DNA from: Kaistia defluvii
GTDB taxonomy: Bacteria > Pseudomonadota > Alphaproteobacteria > Rhizobiales > Kaistiaceae
Assembly (NCBI RefSeq): GCF_040548815.1
Contig: NZ_JBEPSM010000001.1
Span: 558,001-622,000, forward strand
Direction of reading: 5' to 3'
DNA: 64,000 nucleotides
Each line of letters opens with the position of its first letter. Positions within the stretch are counted from its first letter, which is position 1. The position numbers and the translations under genes are program-made. The notes beneath the pieces are model-generated. The model made no database searches and was not told the DNA's origin. It was given only the letters and a program-made list of their open reading frames with translations. Shown piece by piece: positions 17,499 to 25,431 of the stretch.

Positions 17499-18263
17499 TC
17501 ATTGCGTTGAAACGTCCTGCAGAACCCGCGTCATGCGTCGGGTCCAGTCCGCGATCCCGGCCGCGTCCGAGATGAGGTCGTTGCGGATCTCGACCAGGAT
17601 GGCGGGATTGCCGCGATCGGTGCCGAAGACGGGGATCGCGTAGTCCTCGTCGCGGTCGATGACGTAAGGGACATTGGCGCCGACCACCAAGGCCGGGTCC
17701 TGCGCCAGCGCCGCCATGGTCGCCTCGGCGAAATCGGCCGATTGATCGAACAGGATGCCGACATGCCAGGGGCGAGCGACGCCGAGATAGACCGGCGTGA
17801 AGCTGTGAATCGCGATGATCCGCGTCGGCAGGCCCGCCGCCTCGCGCGCGTCGAGTCGGGCCGTGATCCGGTCGTGGAATGGATCGAACACCCGCTCGCG
17901 ACGCCGCAGGAACTCGGCCTCGGTCAGATCGACATTGCCGGGGATCGAAGTGGCTTCCGACCGCACCGGCATGCTGGACAGGCAGCCGAAGGGGCGGTTC
18001 AGGTCGACGAGGAGCCGCGAATAGGTGCCCAGGAAAGCGGGCGCGCCCAGCGCTTCGGCAAGCCCCCGCGTCACGGCGGCGGCGCCAACATCCCAGGCGA
18101 TGTGGCGCTCCAGATCATCCTCGGTGACGCCAAGACGGTCATATTCCGCCGGGATGTGGTTGGCGGCGTGCTCGCAGATCAGCACGATCTCGCAGTCGCT
18201 GTCCTCGTTGAGAACTTCGATCGGCTCGGGCCAGTCGGCCGACGAAACGGATTGGGTATCCAC
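17499..18263 (-). CDS. N-formylglutamate amidohydrolase family protein
   Basis: A 254-residue member of the N-formylglutamate amidohydrolase (HutG2-like) family, which hydrolyses N-formyl-L-glutamate to formate and glutamate. It starts at a GTG at 18263, two bases after the stop of the upstream ligase gene. The metal-binding signature is CEHAANHIPAEYDRLG near residue 26, followed by HIAWDVGAAAV and LVDLNRP, with IHSFTPV and LVEIRNDLI toward the C-terminus; all are diagnostic. No other hut (histidine-degradation) genes are present, so it probably serves another N-formyl or N-acyl substrate. That is inference. Confidence 0.85.
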   Translation of the reverse strand: MDTQSVSSADWPEPIEVLNEDSDCEIVLICEHAANHIPAEYDRLGVTEDDLERHIAWDVGAAAVTRGLAEALGAPAFLGTYSRLLVDLNRPFGCLSSMPVRSEATSIPGNVDLTEAEFLRRRERVFDPFHDRITARLDAREAAGLPTRIIAIHSFTPVYLGVARPWHVGILFDQSADFAEATMAALAQDPALVVGANVPYVIDRDEDYAIPVFGTDRGNPAILVEIRNDLISDAAGIADWTRRMTRVLQDVSTQ

Positions 18264-18265
18264 GC

Positions 18266-19594
18266 TCAGTACCGCGCTCCGAAGGCGGCGCAGACCGCTT
18301 CCCGCGACAGCCCCTCCATCAGGCCGATCTCCGCCTGCTTCATGACGAGGATGCTCTGCAGCAGCTTCGGCGGCAGCCAGTTCGACAGCAGCGGGTCCGC
18401 CTTCAAGGCCTCCAGCGCTTCGGGCAGCGTCTCCGGCAAGCGGTGCAAGCCCTTGGACTGACGTTCGCTTTCGCTCATCAGCGTCGGGTCGCCAATGACG
18501 ATCGGCGGTGTCGGCAAGACCTCGCGAAGGCCCGCGAGACCGGCCCAGACGATGGCCGCCATGGCGAGATATGGATTGGCCGTGGCGTCGGCGGCGCGAT
18601 ATTCGACATTGAACTGGCCCGAGGGATCGCGCCCGCCCCTCGTCACGACCGGGCAGATGCGCAGCGTCGCCTCGCGATCGCGGTCGCCCAGCCAGGTGAA
18701 GGACGAACTCCAGTTGTGCGGCGCCAGCCGGTAGTAGGACGGCACGCTGGGCGCGGTCAGCGCGGTCAGCCCCCGCAGGTGGCGAACGATGCCGGCACAA
18801 AAGCTTCCAGCCGCCGTCGAGAGGCCGCCGGGATTGGCCGCGTCATAGGTCGCGGGCTTGCTCGAGGCGTCGACAAGGCTGAAATGGATATGGACGCCGT
18901 TGCCGACCTCGTTCGGCGCGGGCTTCGGCGCGAAGCTGGCGCGGCTGCCCAGGCATCGTGCGATCTCCCGCGTGATCTCGCGGATCGCGACGGCCCGGTC
19001 GGCGGCGGTCAACGGGTCGGTGGGCGCATGCGTCACCTCGAACTGGTCTGCGCCATATTCGGCCAGCACCATTTCGGGTTCGACGCCGGCTTCCTCCAGC
19101 GCGGCGACGAGGCGAGGCACGAACGGGTCGGCGCTGCGCAGCGCCTCGAACGAGAAGGCGTGCAGCGGCGCCGTCTCCCTGGCCTCGGCCGGCTGGAGCT
19201 TGAACTCTTGCTCGAAGGTAGCCTTCAGCGTGAAGCCGGTCTCGGCCTTCAGCGTCGCCAGGGCGTCGCGGAGCAGCGTCCGGGTGCAGGCGCTCCAGGC
19301 CGAACCGTCGAGTTCGATGATGTCGCCCATCACCATGTCGAACGGAGTTTCGGCACCCGTCGCCGTGGTGCGATAGCGGGCTCCCAGATCCGGCAGGATG
19401 CGCAGATCGCCGGAGGAGCCCCAGGGGTTCGGATCGGCGATCGTGTTGAAGGCGGTCAGGCAGACATTGGCCGGAACCCAGCCCACGCCGGTCTCGGCTG
19501 TCTTTTCGAGCCGTGCGGCCGTGACGGGGCGGCCGCGCGTGACCGCGGCAAGATCGGTGGTGACGACGCTGACGAGCGAAGGAATTTCGCTCAC
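18266..19594 (-). CDS. Glutamine synthetase family protein (catabolic GlnA-like ligase)
   Basis: A 442-residue glutamine synthetase-fold ligase that is distinct from the true glnA at 31024. It starts at a GTG at 19594, overlapping the stop of the cysteine hydrolase gene. Conserved active-site pieces are present: NTIADPNPWGSSGDLRILPD near the N-terminus, the metal-binding FEQEFKL, GNGVHIHFSL, DREATLRICP and EYRAADATANPYLAMAA. There is no adenylylation-site segment like that of GlnA. Such paralogues, for example PuuA-type gamma-glutamylpolyamine synthetases, glutamylate amines in catabolic pathways. The amine or acid acted on here is unknown. Confidence 0.8.
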   Translation of the reverse strand: MSEIPSLVSVVTTDLAAVTRGRPVTAARLEKTAETGVGWVPANVCLTAFNTIADPNPWGSSGDLRILPDLGARYRTTATGAETPFDMVMGDIIELDGSAWSACTRTLLRDALATLKAETGFTLKATFEQEFKLQPAEARETAPLHAFSFEALRSADPFVPRLVAALEEAGVEPEMVLAEYGADQFEVTHAPTDPLTAADRAVAIREITREIARCLGSRASFAPKPAPNEVGNGVHIHFSLVDASSKPATYDAANPGGLSTAAGSFCAGIVRHLRGLTALTAPSVPSYYRLAPHNWSSSFTWLGDRDREATLRICPVVTRGGRDPSGQFNVEYRAADATANPYLAMAAIVWAGLAGLREVLPTPPIVIGDPTLMSESERQSKGLHRLPETLPEALEALKADPLLSNWLPPKLLQSILVMKQAEIGLMEGLSREAVCAAFGARY

Positions 19595-20238
19595 TTGGCG
19601 CCGCCCAGCGCTTCGAATCGGGCCGCGACCGTGGCGGTGTCGGAAACCCAGCAATAGCCGCCGAAGGCCTTCAGCGCATTGGCATGGCGTTCCGGCGTCG
19701 GGGCCGCGCAGGCATCGGAGACGCAGGTGACGAGGAAGCCGCGATCGGCACCGTCGCGAACCGTCATGTCCACGCACTGGTCGGTGAGAATGCCGGCGAC
19801 GACCAGATGGCGGATGCCGAGATTGCGCAGCAGATAGTCGATATTGGTCGAGTTGAAGATGCCCGATGAGGTCTTCGGGATCAGGATCTCGTCGCCGATC
19901 GGGGCTACCTCGGGCACGGGCAGGCCGGCGGGGGAACTCGGCGGGATGTGGATCGGCGTCAGCTTGTGGTCGAGCGAGCGATCGCGTCCATCCTCGGTAA
20001 GGCTCTGTATGATGGTGTGCAGCACCTCGACGCCCGAGGCCCGCGCCGTCGCCAGCAGGCGCTGCTGGTTCGGGATCACCGTCTCGCGCGTCTGGCGATA
20101 GAAATAATGGTCGGGCCCCCAATCCGCATGGTCGGGATCCAGGCCCGGCTCCAGCCAGATGCGCTGCATGTCGACGAGGAGAAGAGCGGTCTCGTTGCGC
20201 CGGAAGGGCTCGTCGCGGCGCGGCAAGGGTGACGTCAT
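19591..20238 (-). CDS. Isochorismatase-like cysteine hydrolase
   Basis: A 215-residue cysteine hydrolase. The catalytic triad of the isochorismatase/N-carbamoylsarcosine amidase superfamily is visible: Asp23 in LLVDMQ, Lys122 in LIPKTSSGIF and Cys155 in GILTDQCVDMTV. The ATG at 20238 overlaps the rpiR stop (ATGA) and the stop overlaps the next GTG start, so three genes are translationally coupled. In amide catabolism such enzymes cleave carbamoyl, formamide or ureido groups. That fits the rest of the operon but is not proven. Confidence 0.82.
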   Translation of the reverse strand: MTSPLPRRDEPFRRNETALLLVDMQRIWLEPGLDPDHADWGPDHYFYRQTRETVIPNQQRLLATARASGVEVLHTIIQSLTEDGRDRSLDHKLTPIHIPPSSPAGLPVPEVAPIGDEILIPKTSSGIFNSTNIDYLLRNLGIRHLVVAGILTDQCVDMTVRDGADRGFLVTCVSDACAAPTPERHANALKAFGGYCWVSDTATVAARFEALGGAK

Positions 20239-21185
20239 GGCGTGGATTTCTTTCTGGCTTTGGCGGATCTGGGTTTGGCCGAAATGGGTGCTGCGCTGTC
20301 GCTGGCAGCGGCAGGGTCTGGCGTCTCGGGAATATCGAGCGTAACGGCGTTGGCCCGGCGGATTGCCTCGATTTCCTCGATGCGTCGACGGGCGGGCTGG
20401 CCGCGGCTTTCGAGGGCGTGGGCGCATATCGCCTCGACCTGGGCGACGGCGGTCGTCAACGTGTCGAAGGGCGAAAGGGCGTCCGTGGTCGCGACCATGG
20501 TGAGGGTCGCGATGTCGGCAATTGGCGAATGCGACGGGTCGGTGAACAGGAGGATTTCGACACCGTGCCGGTGGGCCTGCTGCGCGAAATCGACGACGTC
20601 GGACTGATAGCGGCGGTAGTCGAACACGACGAGCAGATCGCGCTTGCCCATGTCGATCAGCAGGTCGAAATCCGCCGGCGTCAATGCGCCGAGATCCCGA
20701 ATGCCGGGCCGCAACTGGATCAGGTGAGCGGCCAGCATCGAGGCGACGTGGCGGCTGAAGCGCCCGCCCAGCAGATAGACCTGACCCTTGCACTCCAGCA
20801 GCATCTGGACGGCGCGCACATAGGATTGCGACGGTACGGCGGTCTTGGTGCGCTCGAGACTGTCGGCGATGGAATGGAAATAGGCGAGGGCGGGAGCCAC
20901 CTCGCCCGAGGGCGGCGGCCGCTTCACTTCCAGCATGAGCAGCGGAGACAGGAGCCGGGCCTCGACTTCGGCCAAGAGCTTCGACTGGAACTCGGCAAAG
21001 CCGCTATAGCCGAGCTTGATCATCAGGCGCGTGACGGTCGGATCGCTCACGCCGGCGCGGCTGGCCAGACGCGTGGCGGTGCCCAATCCCGACATCGGAT
21101 AATCGTCCAAAAGTGCCTGGACGATCTTCGATTCCGCCGAGGTGAGGACCAGGCTCGTATTGGCGAGATCTTCGCGGATCGACAT
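20235..21185 (-). CDS. MurR/RpiR family transcriptional regulator
   Basis: A 316-residue regulator with an N-terminal RpiR-type helix-turn-helix (about residues 1-80, with LASRAGVSDPTVTRLMIKLGYSGFAEF) and a C-terminal SIS domain (about 125-260) including QVYLLGGRFSRHVASMLAAHL and ADFDLLIDMGKRDLLVVFDYRR. The tail after residue 285 is Ala/Lys-rich. SIS domains usually bind phosphosugars, but many RpiR proteins next to amide or amino-acid catabolic genes bind other effectors. As first gene of the operon it probably autoregulates and controls the four enzymes, perhaps also the convergent importer. Confidence 0.85.
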   Translation of the reverse strand: MSIREDLANTSLVLTSAESKIVQALLDDYPMSGLGTATRLASRAGVSDPTVTRLMIKLGYSGFAEFQSKLLAEVEARLLSPLLMLEVKRPPPSGEVAPALAYFHSIADSLERTKTAVPSQSYVRAVQMLLECKGQVYLLGGRFSRHVASMLAAHLIQLRPGIRDLGALTPADFDLLIDMGKRDLLVVFDYRRYQSDVVDFAQQAHRHGVEILLFTDPSHSPIADIATLTMVATTDALSPFDTLTTAVAQVEAICAHALESRGQPARRRIEEIEAIRRANAVTLDIPETPDPAAASDSAAPISAKPRSAKARKKSTP

Positions 21186-21215
21186 CGCTCCACCTCTGCT
21201 CGACGACTGATAAAT

Positions 21216-21243
21216 GTCTTACAAAGTTTGGGATTGATGTCAA
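21216..21243 (-). promoter_or_regulatory. Candidate promoter for the rpiR operon
   Basis: On the minus strand a perfect -35 hexamer TTGACA (21243-21238) is followed after 16 bases by TAAGAC (21221-21216), a mediocre -10. The transcript would start about 40 bases upstream of the rpiR ATG. The surrounding A/T-rich stretch contains two ATGTC direct repeats (plus strand, 21214-21218 and 21237-21241) that could be operator half-sites. This is pattern matching only. Confidence 0.45.
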
Positions 21244-21299
21244 TTTTGGAGGCGAGATTACAGACGCGAGGTTGGGGCCCTCCGGCGCCCTGCAATGCC

Positions 21300-22508
21300 C
21301 TATAGCGGTTCGACGGGCGCCTGGATCTCCGACCGCATTTCGGCCTGGGCAATCTTCACCGATGGTTGCGGCGGGTCGATCGCCTCGATATCCCGCACCC
21401 ATTCGCGCCAGATCGCCACCAGCAGCGCCATCAGCACAGGGCCAATGAAAAGGCCGAGGAAGCCCAGCGTCTTGACGCCGCCGACCAAGCCGAAAATCGT
21501 CGGCAGGAACGGCAGCTTGATCGGACCCCCGACCAGCTTGGGGCGCAGCGTCTTGTCGACGATGAACAGTTCCACCGTTCCCCAGACGAACAGGCTGATG
21601 CCAGCCACGATCGATCCGCTCGCCGCGAGATAGATCGACACCAGCGTCATCGCCAGCGGCGCACCGCCGGGGATCAGCGCCATCATGCCGGTGATGACGC
21701 CAAGCGTGATCGGCGAGGGGGCGCCGGCGATCCAGTAGGCGAAACCGAGCACGATTCCCTCGCCGATCGCGATCAGGGTCATGCCGGTGACGGTGGCGCT
21801 GATCGTCGCCGGGACGACGCGGGAGATCCGCTCCCAGCGCATGGGAATGATCCGCTCGCCGATCAGGTCGATCTTGGCGACGAACAGCTCGCCGTCGCGA
21901 AAGACGAAGAACAGCGTGATCAGCATGAAGATGAGGGTGAGCAGCAGGCCGAACAGGCCGCCACCGGCGGCCAGAACCGCGCGGTAGATGTTGCCGATAT
22001 TGGCGCCGCTGATCGCATAGATCATTTCGCCGATGGCGCCGGGGCGGCCGACATATTCGGCCCAGCGGACGGAGAGCCACTCGCCGATGCCGGGGATGTT
22101 GGCCATCCAGGCCGGCACGTCGGATCCGAAGCGGTTGGTCTGGATCGCCCAGGCCGAAAGGCCGCGAACCTCGTCAATGGCATACCAGGCCGCAATGGCG
22201 ATCGGGACTATCAGGAACAGGGTGAAGAGGGCCAGCGCGACCGTGGCGGCTACCGTCCGGTTGCCACCCGTGAAATCCACGATGCGCCGATAGATCGGCC
22301 AGCCGGCAAAGGCGATGACCAGGGCGGCCAGGACCGGAACGACAAAGCTGTGAAAGAAATAGATTCCGGCAATGCCGATGAGAATCACAAGCCAGCGGGC
22401 TGCCGAAAGCGGGGCAATCAAGCCGGATCGGGACGATCCTGCAGCGCCAAGTAGACGCGGCTCGCGCGTCGGCAAGGGTGGTTCCGCAGGGATTCTCACG
22501 TCTGCCAA
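21300..22508 (-). CDS. AI-2E family transporter
   Basis: A 402-residue inner-membrane protein of the AI-2E (TqsA/PerM) family, with about eight helices. Recognisable are the long N-terminal polar leader, the first helix pair (LVILIGIAGIYFFHSFVVPVLAALVIAF), the conserved LISVFVWGTVELFIVDKTLRPKLVGG-like region and FGLVGGVKTLGFLGLFIGPVLMALLVAIW near the C-terminus. Members export autoinducer-2 or act as ion/solute efflux proteins, so no substrate is assigned. It stands alone, 114 bases downstream of rpiR in the opposite sense to the DUF2934 gene. Confidence 0.85.
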   Translation of the reverse strand: MADVRIPAEPPLPTREPRLLGAAGSSRSGLIAPLSAARWLVILIGIAGIYFFHSFVVPVLAALVIAFAGWPIYRRIVDFTGGNRTVAATVALALFTLFLIVPIAIAAWYAIDEVRGLSAWAIQTNRFGSDVPAWMANIPGIGEWLSVRWAEYVGRPGAIGEMIYAISGANIGNIYRAVLAAGGGLFGLLLTLIFMLITLFFVFRDGELFVAKIDLIGERIIPMRWERISRVVPATISATVTGMTLIAIGEGIVLGFAYWIAGAPSPITLGVITGMMALIPGGAPLAMTLVSIYLAASGSIVAGISLFVWGTVELFIVDKTLRPKLVGGPIKLPFLPTIFGLVGGVKTLGFLGLFIGPVLMALLVAIWREWVRDIEAIDPPQPSVKIAQAEMRSEIQAPVEPL

Positions 22509-22822
22509 GTCAAGTTCTCCAATGGGTTAGCACATATGACACGGAATGCCGGAGGGGCTCGATCCTGCCGAATGCGGAAACCACGGTCAGTGTGGCGGAT
22601 GCGGCTGCCCATGCCAACGCATACCGCCCTGCATTTTTAGGGCTTTCCGTGCCGGAAGTGGAATGGCCCATCGTCGCAGCGCCCGTGCCTGGCGAAACGT
22701 CGGCCCGAGCGTGCTCGATCGTCAGAGTGGAAACCCTTATTCGCAGTCTAGAGCCGGGATTTGAACGGATTGCGACGAACGGACGGGAAGGGGCGGCCTT
22801 ACCGCTCCATGTATAGAGGGGC
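22509..22822. other. Gene-free stretch upstream of the DUF2934 gene
   Basis: No open frame with convincing composition or start site is seen between the AI-2E transporter start and the EcfG-type promoter. Overlapping frames of 70-155 codons exist on both strands but are Arg/Pro/Ser-rich shadows without ribosome binding sites. The AI-2E gene promoter presumably lies here, but no clear -35/-10 pair was found. Confidence 0.5.
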
Positions 22823-22847
22823 GGAACCCCGTATCGCTCGATGTGTT
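22823..22847 (+). promoter_or_regulatory. EcfG (general stress response sigma) promoter
   Basis: GGAAC at 22823-22827 and GTT at 22845-22847 are separated by 17 bases. This matches the alphaproteobacterial EcfG consensus GGAAC-N16/17-GTT. Transcription would begin near 22855, about 33 bases before the DUF2934 start codon. The target, a small DUF2934 protein, is of a kind often found in EcfG regulons, so both site and context agree. Confidence 0.72.
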
Positions 22848-22887
22848 GAATGCGGGAACGCCCCGCCCGCCCAGAAGGAGAACAAGA

Positions 22888-23085
22888 ATGACCCAGCTCA
22901 CCGAGCAGCAGATTGCGGACGAAGCCCACCGGTTGTGGCTTGCCGAGGGAAGCCCGGAGGGCCGCGCCGCCAGTCACTGGCAGCAGGCGATCGAAAATCT
23001 GAAAGCGGCGTCACAGGCTCCCAAGAGCCAGAGCGAGGTCGCCGGCGAAAACATGCCGCCGGAGAAGATCGCCTCCGAGCTCTAA
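22888..23085 (+). CDS. DUF2934 domain-containing protein
   Basis: A 65-residue soluble protein. The motif IADEAHRLWLAEGSPEGRAASHWQQA (residues 9-34; only its pattern of Ala/Leu-Trp-x3-Gly-x-Pro-x-Gly-x6-His-Trp matters) is diagnostic of DUF2934. The function of the family is unknown. The ATG has a good AAGGAGAAC ribosome binding site, and the gene is preceded by an EcfG-type promoter, which suggests a role in general stress adaptation. A pure stress-marker role versus a nucleic-acid or protein-binding role cannot be told from sequence. Confidence 0.85.
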   Translation: MTQLTEQQIADEAHRLWLAEGSPEGRAASHWQQAIENLKAASQAPKSQSEVAGENMPPEKIASEL

Positions 23086-23120
23086 ACCGGCCTGCGACCG
23101 GCTGGATGTTTTCAGGGCGT

Positions 23121-24530
23121 TCAGGTCGCGGCTTGCTTGGCCGCGGCAGGCTGCGCCCAGATCCAGACGGCCAGCAGCAGCGCCACTGACGTCATGCCAG
23201 CGGCGACGACAAAGGTTGCCGCGAACGCATGGCCGATTCCATCGGCTGGTGCGTTCGCGATCGGCTCGATACCGACCAAGCCGGCAAACAGCGTCGCCAT
23301 GACGGAAGCGCCCGTCATGAAACCAAGATTGCGCGAGAGCCCCAGCAAGCCGGACAGCATGCCGCGCTGCTGATCCGGGGCGAACAGCATGACACCCGTG
23401 TTGTTGGCGGCGAGGAAGAGCTGGTATCCCGGCGTCAGCAGCACCAAGGCAATGGCATAGCCCGCTATTTCGAAAGCAAGAGGCAGCAGCGCGAGAGAGA
23501 CAAGACCGATCGTCATCTGGGCCAGCCCCGCCACGAGCATTCTGGGAGCGCCGAAGCGATCCGTCAGGCGGCCGGCGGGAATGCCGGCCAAGGCGGACGT
23601 AACCGGCCCCACGGCCATGACAAGCCCGACGGCGGCGGCGTTTAGGTGCAAGCCGAACCCCAGGAAGAACGGGCCGACGACCAGCGTCGACATCATGGCC
23701 GTGCTGGCAATCCCGTTCATCGCGAGGGAGGCGCTGATCTCCCGCTTGCGCAGCATCGCAACCGAGACAAGAGGTGCCGACGTTCTCGTCTCGATCCGGA
23801 CGAACAGCGCAAGGCCAATCACCGCGATCAGCAGATAAAGGCTCGCGGTTCCGGCAACGCCGGCCCTTCCTCCGGCCGTCGCCAGCGAATAGGCGGTCAA
23901 GCTGAACGCGAGCAGGGCAGCACCGGGCCAGTCCAGGCTTGCGCCGACCTTCCCGACGCGAGCGGCCGGCGGCGAAATGGCGAGCAAGACCAATCCCAGC
24001 ACCAGCACGGCAATTCCTGCGAGCGGCAGGAATACCGCCCGCCATCCCAAGGCCGCGACCAACAGGCCTCCCAGGGACGGGCCCAAGGCGGTTCCAACCG
24101 CCGACATCGTCCCGAGCAGTCCCATCGCCGCGCCGAGCTGTTCCTCTTTCACGGCATCGCGCGCGATGGACATCGGCAGCGCCATCAGGATGGCGCCCCC
24201 GACGCCCTGAGCGGCCCGAGCGGCGATCAGCACGCCCAGCGTCGGCGCGGTCGCGCAGGCAACAGAAGCAATAGCGAACAGCATAAGCCCGGAAAGCAGC
24301 ACCTGGCGGTGACCGAACATATCGCCCAGGCGACCCGCCAGGACGATCGCGACGGTCGCGGCGATCAGATAGGCGAGCACCACCCATTGGATACTGGAAA
24401 GGGGCGCCGAGAAGGCCCGGCTGAGGGTTGGAAGCGCCACGGAGGTGATGCTGGCGCCGAGCGAGGCGAGCAGCATCGCCCCTGCCAGCGCTGCTTGCGT
24501 GGCCCATCTGTGGTTCGTCCGGTTCTTCAT
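23121..24530 (-). CDS. MFS multidrug efflux transporter (EmrB/QacA-like)
   Basis: A 469-residue efflux protein of the drug:H+ antiporter-2 type with about 14 helices. Conserved features are the first helix ASITSVALPTLSRAF, motif A GRLGDMFGHRQVLLSG, motif C-like GTALGPSLGGLLVAALGWRAVF and a TDRFGAPRMLVAGL repeat of motif A in the second half. The ATG at 24530 is chosen because GAGG lies just upstream. A GTG 16 codons earlier falls inside the operator dyad and is unlikely. It is divergent from a MerR regulator and probably controlled by it, as for SoxR- and NolA-like efflux systems. Confidence 0.85.
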   Translation of the reverse strand: MKNRTNHRWATQAALAGAMLLASLGASITSVALPTLSRAFSAPLSSIQWVVLAYLIAATVAIVLAGRLGDMFGHRQVLLSGLMLFAIASVACATAPTLGVLIAARAAQGVGGAILMALPMSIARDAVKEEQLGAAMGLLGTMSAVGTALGPSLGGLLVAALGWRAVFLPLAGIAVLVLGLVLLAISPPAARVGKVGASLDWPGAALLAFSLTAYSLATAGGRAGVAGTASLYLLIAVIGLALFVRIETRTSAPLVSVAMLRKREISASLAMNGIASTAMMSTLVVGPFFLGFGLHLNAAAVGLVMAVGPVTSALAGIPAGRLTDRFGAPRMLVAGLAQMTIGLVSLALLPLAFEIAGYAIALVLLTPGYQLFLAANNTGVMLFAPDQQRGMLSGLLGLSRNLGFMTGASVMATLFAGLVGIEPIANAPADGIGHAFAATFVVAAGMTSVALLLAVWIWAQPAAAKQAAT

Positions 24531-24577
24531 CACGGCATTCCTCTTGTCGTCTTCAGGGGCTGCCGTTAGGTTTGCCA

Positions 24578-24595
24578 CTTCAAGTCAACTTGAGG
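24578..24595. promoter_or_regulatory. SoxR-box-like MerR-family operator between MFS pump and regulator
   Basis: On the minus strand the 18-mer CCTCAAGTTGACTTGAAG matches the SoxR box CCTCAAGTTAACTTGAGG at 16 of 18 positions. It overlaps a -35-like TTGACC (24599-24594, minus), with the -10 expected about 19 bases on, toward the MFS gene. This is the over-long spacing of MerR-activated promoters. The site also abuts the regulator's GTG start, so autorepression is plausible. Confidence 0.7.
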
Positions 24596-24601
24596 TCAAG
24601 C

Positions 24602-25018
24602 GTGAATCTTCTCGATATTGGTGTCCTGGCGGAGAGAAGCGGCGTGCCGGCCTCGACGCTTCGCTATTACGAGGAAGTCGGCCTGATCGCCTCGGTGGCG
24701 CGCCGGGGCCTGCGGCGGCAGTTTGACCTGGGGACGCTGGACCAGCTTGCCGTAATCGCACTCGGGAAAAAGGCTGGTTTTTCGCTCGACGAGATCCGCG
24801 GGATGTTCGGCAAGGACGGCGCTCCCGAACTCTCGCGCACGGCCCTGCACGGACGGGTCGATCAGTTGGAGGATCAGATCCGCGAACTGACGACGCTTCG
24901 GAACGTGCTGCGGCACGTGGCGGAGTGCTCGGCCGAGTCCCACATGGCCTGTCCGAAATTCCAGCGACTGCTGAAGGAAGTAACGAAGGCGCCAAGGCAA
25001 GCCCGAAGGCCGAGATAG
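24602..25018 (+). CDS. MerR family transcriptional regulator (SoxR-like, without the SoxR Fe-S cysteine cluster)
   Basis: A 138-residue MerR-type regulator. The N-terminal winged helix-turn-helix (LLDIGVLAERSGVPASTLRYYEEVGLI) is typical, followed by the dimerisation helix (about residues 80-108). SoxR would have four cysteines in a C-x2-C-x-C-x5-C cluster; here only Cys109 and Cys117 occur, in C-x7-C spacing, followed by PKFQRLL. It is therefore a SoxR relative that senses something else, perhaps a thiol-reactive compound or metal. The GTG at 24602 has GAGG six bases upstream. It is divergent from the MFS pump across a SoxR-box-like dyad. Confidence 0.82.
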   Translation: MNLLDIGVLAERSGVPASTLRYYEEVGLIASVARRGLRRQFDLGTLDQLAVIALGKKAGFSLDEIRGMFGKDGAPELSRTALHGRVDQLEDQIRELTTLRNVLRHVAECSAESHMACPKFQRLLKEVTKAPRQARRPR

Positions 25019-25147
25019 GACCGACGGGGCTGGATTGGACGTCGAGGCCGGATCGCGGATGGGGTGCCCAGCGTCTTGTGAAATGCTGCTCGACCGACGA
25101 CGGCGCGCGAGCCGGGCCTGGGCAATTTCAAGGACTTAAAGGGGGAA

Positions 25148-25240
25148 TGGCGGAGAGGAAGGGATTCGAACCCTCGAGACGGTTTTAAGCCGTCTACTCC
25201 CTTAGCAGGGGAGCGCCTTCGGCCACTCGGCCACCTCTCC
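25148..25240 (-). tRNA. tRNA-Ser (GCT)
   Basis: A 93-base tRNA with the long variable arm of serine tRNAs. The acceptor GGAGAGG (25240-25234) pairs with CCTCTCC (25158-25152). The discriminator is G and the CCA is encoded (25150-25148). The anticodon loop CTGCTAA, closed by CTCCC/GGGAG, gives anticodon GCT. The T-loop is GGTTCGAATCC. It is single, with no integrase or attachment repeat nearby. Confidence 0.95.
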
Positions 25241-25431
25241 GCCGCTGGGTCTAATGGAGAGGATCGCTTCAAACAAGGGGCTTTTCCATTTGCCCCAAGT
25301 TTCTTGCACGGATTCAGCAGATAGAGCGCTTAACCCATCCAGCCTCCGGAAGCGCGCATCTCGGCGCTTCGGCTCTTCTGGCGCCTCGCCTCGCATCGAT
25401 AGAAACCGGCGCCATTTCGCGAGCCGCAGGG

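Noticed and set aside
22741..22780. Sequence resembling a tRNA T-arm on the minus strand (GTTCAAATCCC)
   Set aside because: The flanking bases do not form a T-stem, and no acceptor, D-arm or anticodon arm can be placed around it.
24531..24578. Upstream GTG start adding 16 codons to the MFS pump
   Set aside because: It would place the start codon within the SoxR-like operator, upstream of any promoter using the dyad, and it lacks a ribosome binding site.
25148..25240. tRNA-Ser as an integration site of a genomic island
   Set aside because: No integrase, direct-repeat copy of the tRNA end or compositional change is seen nearby.
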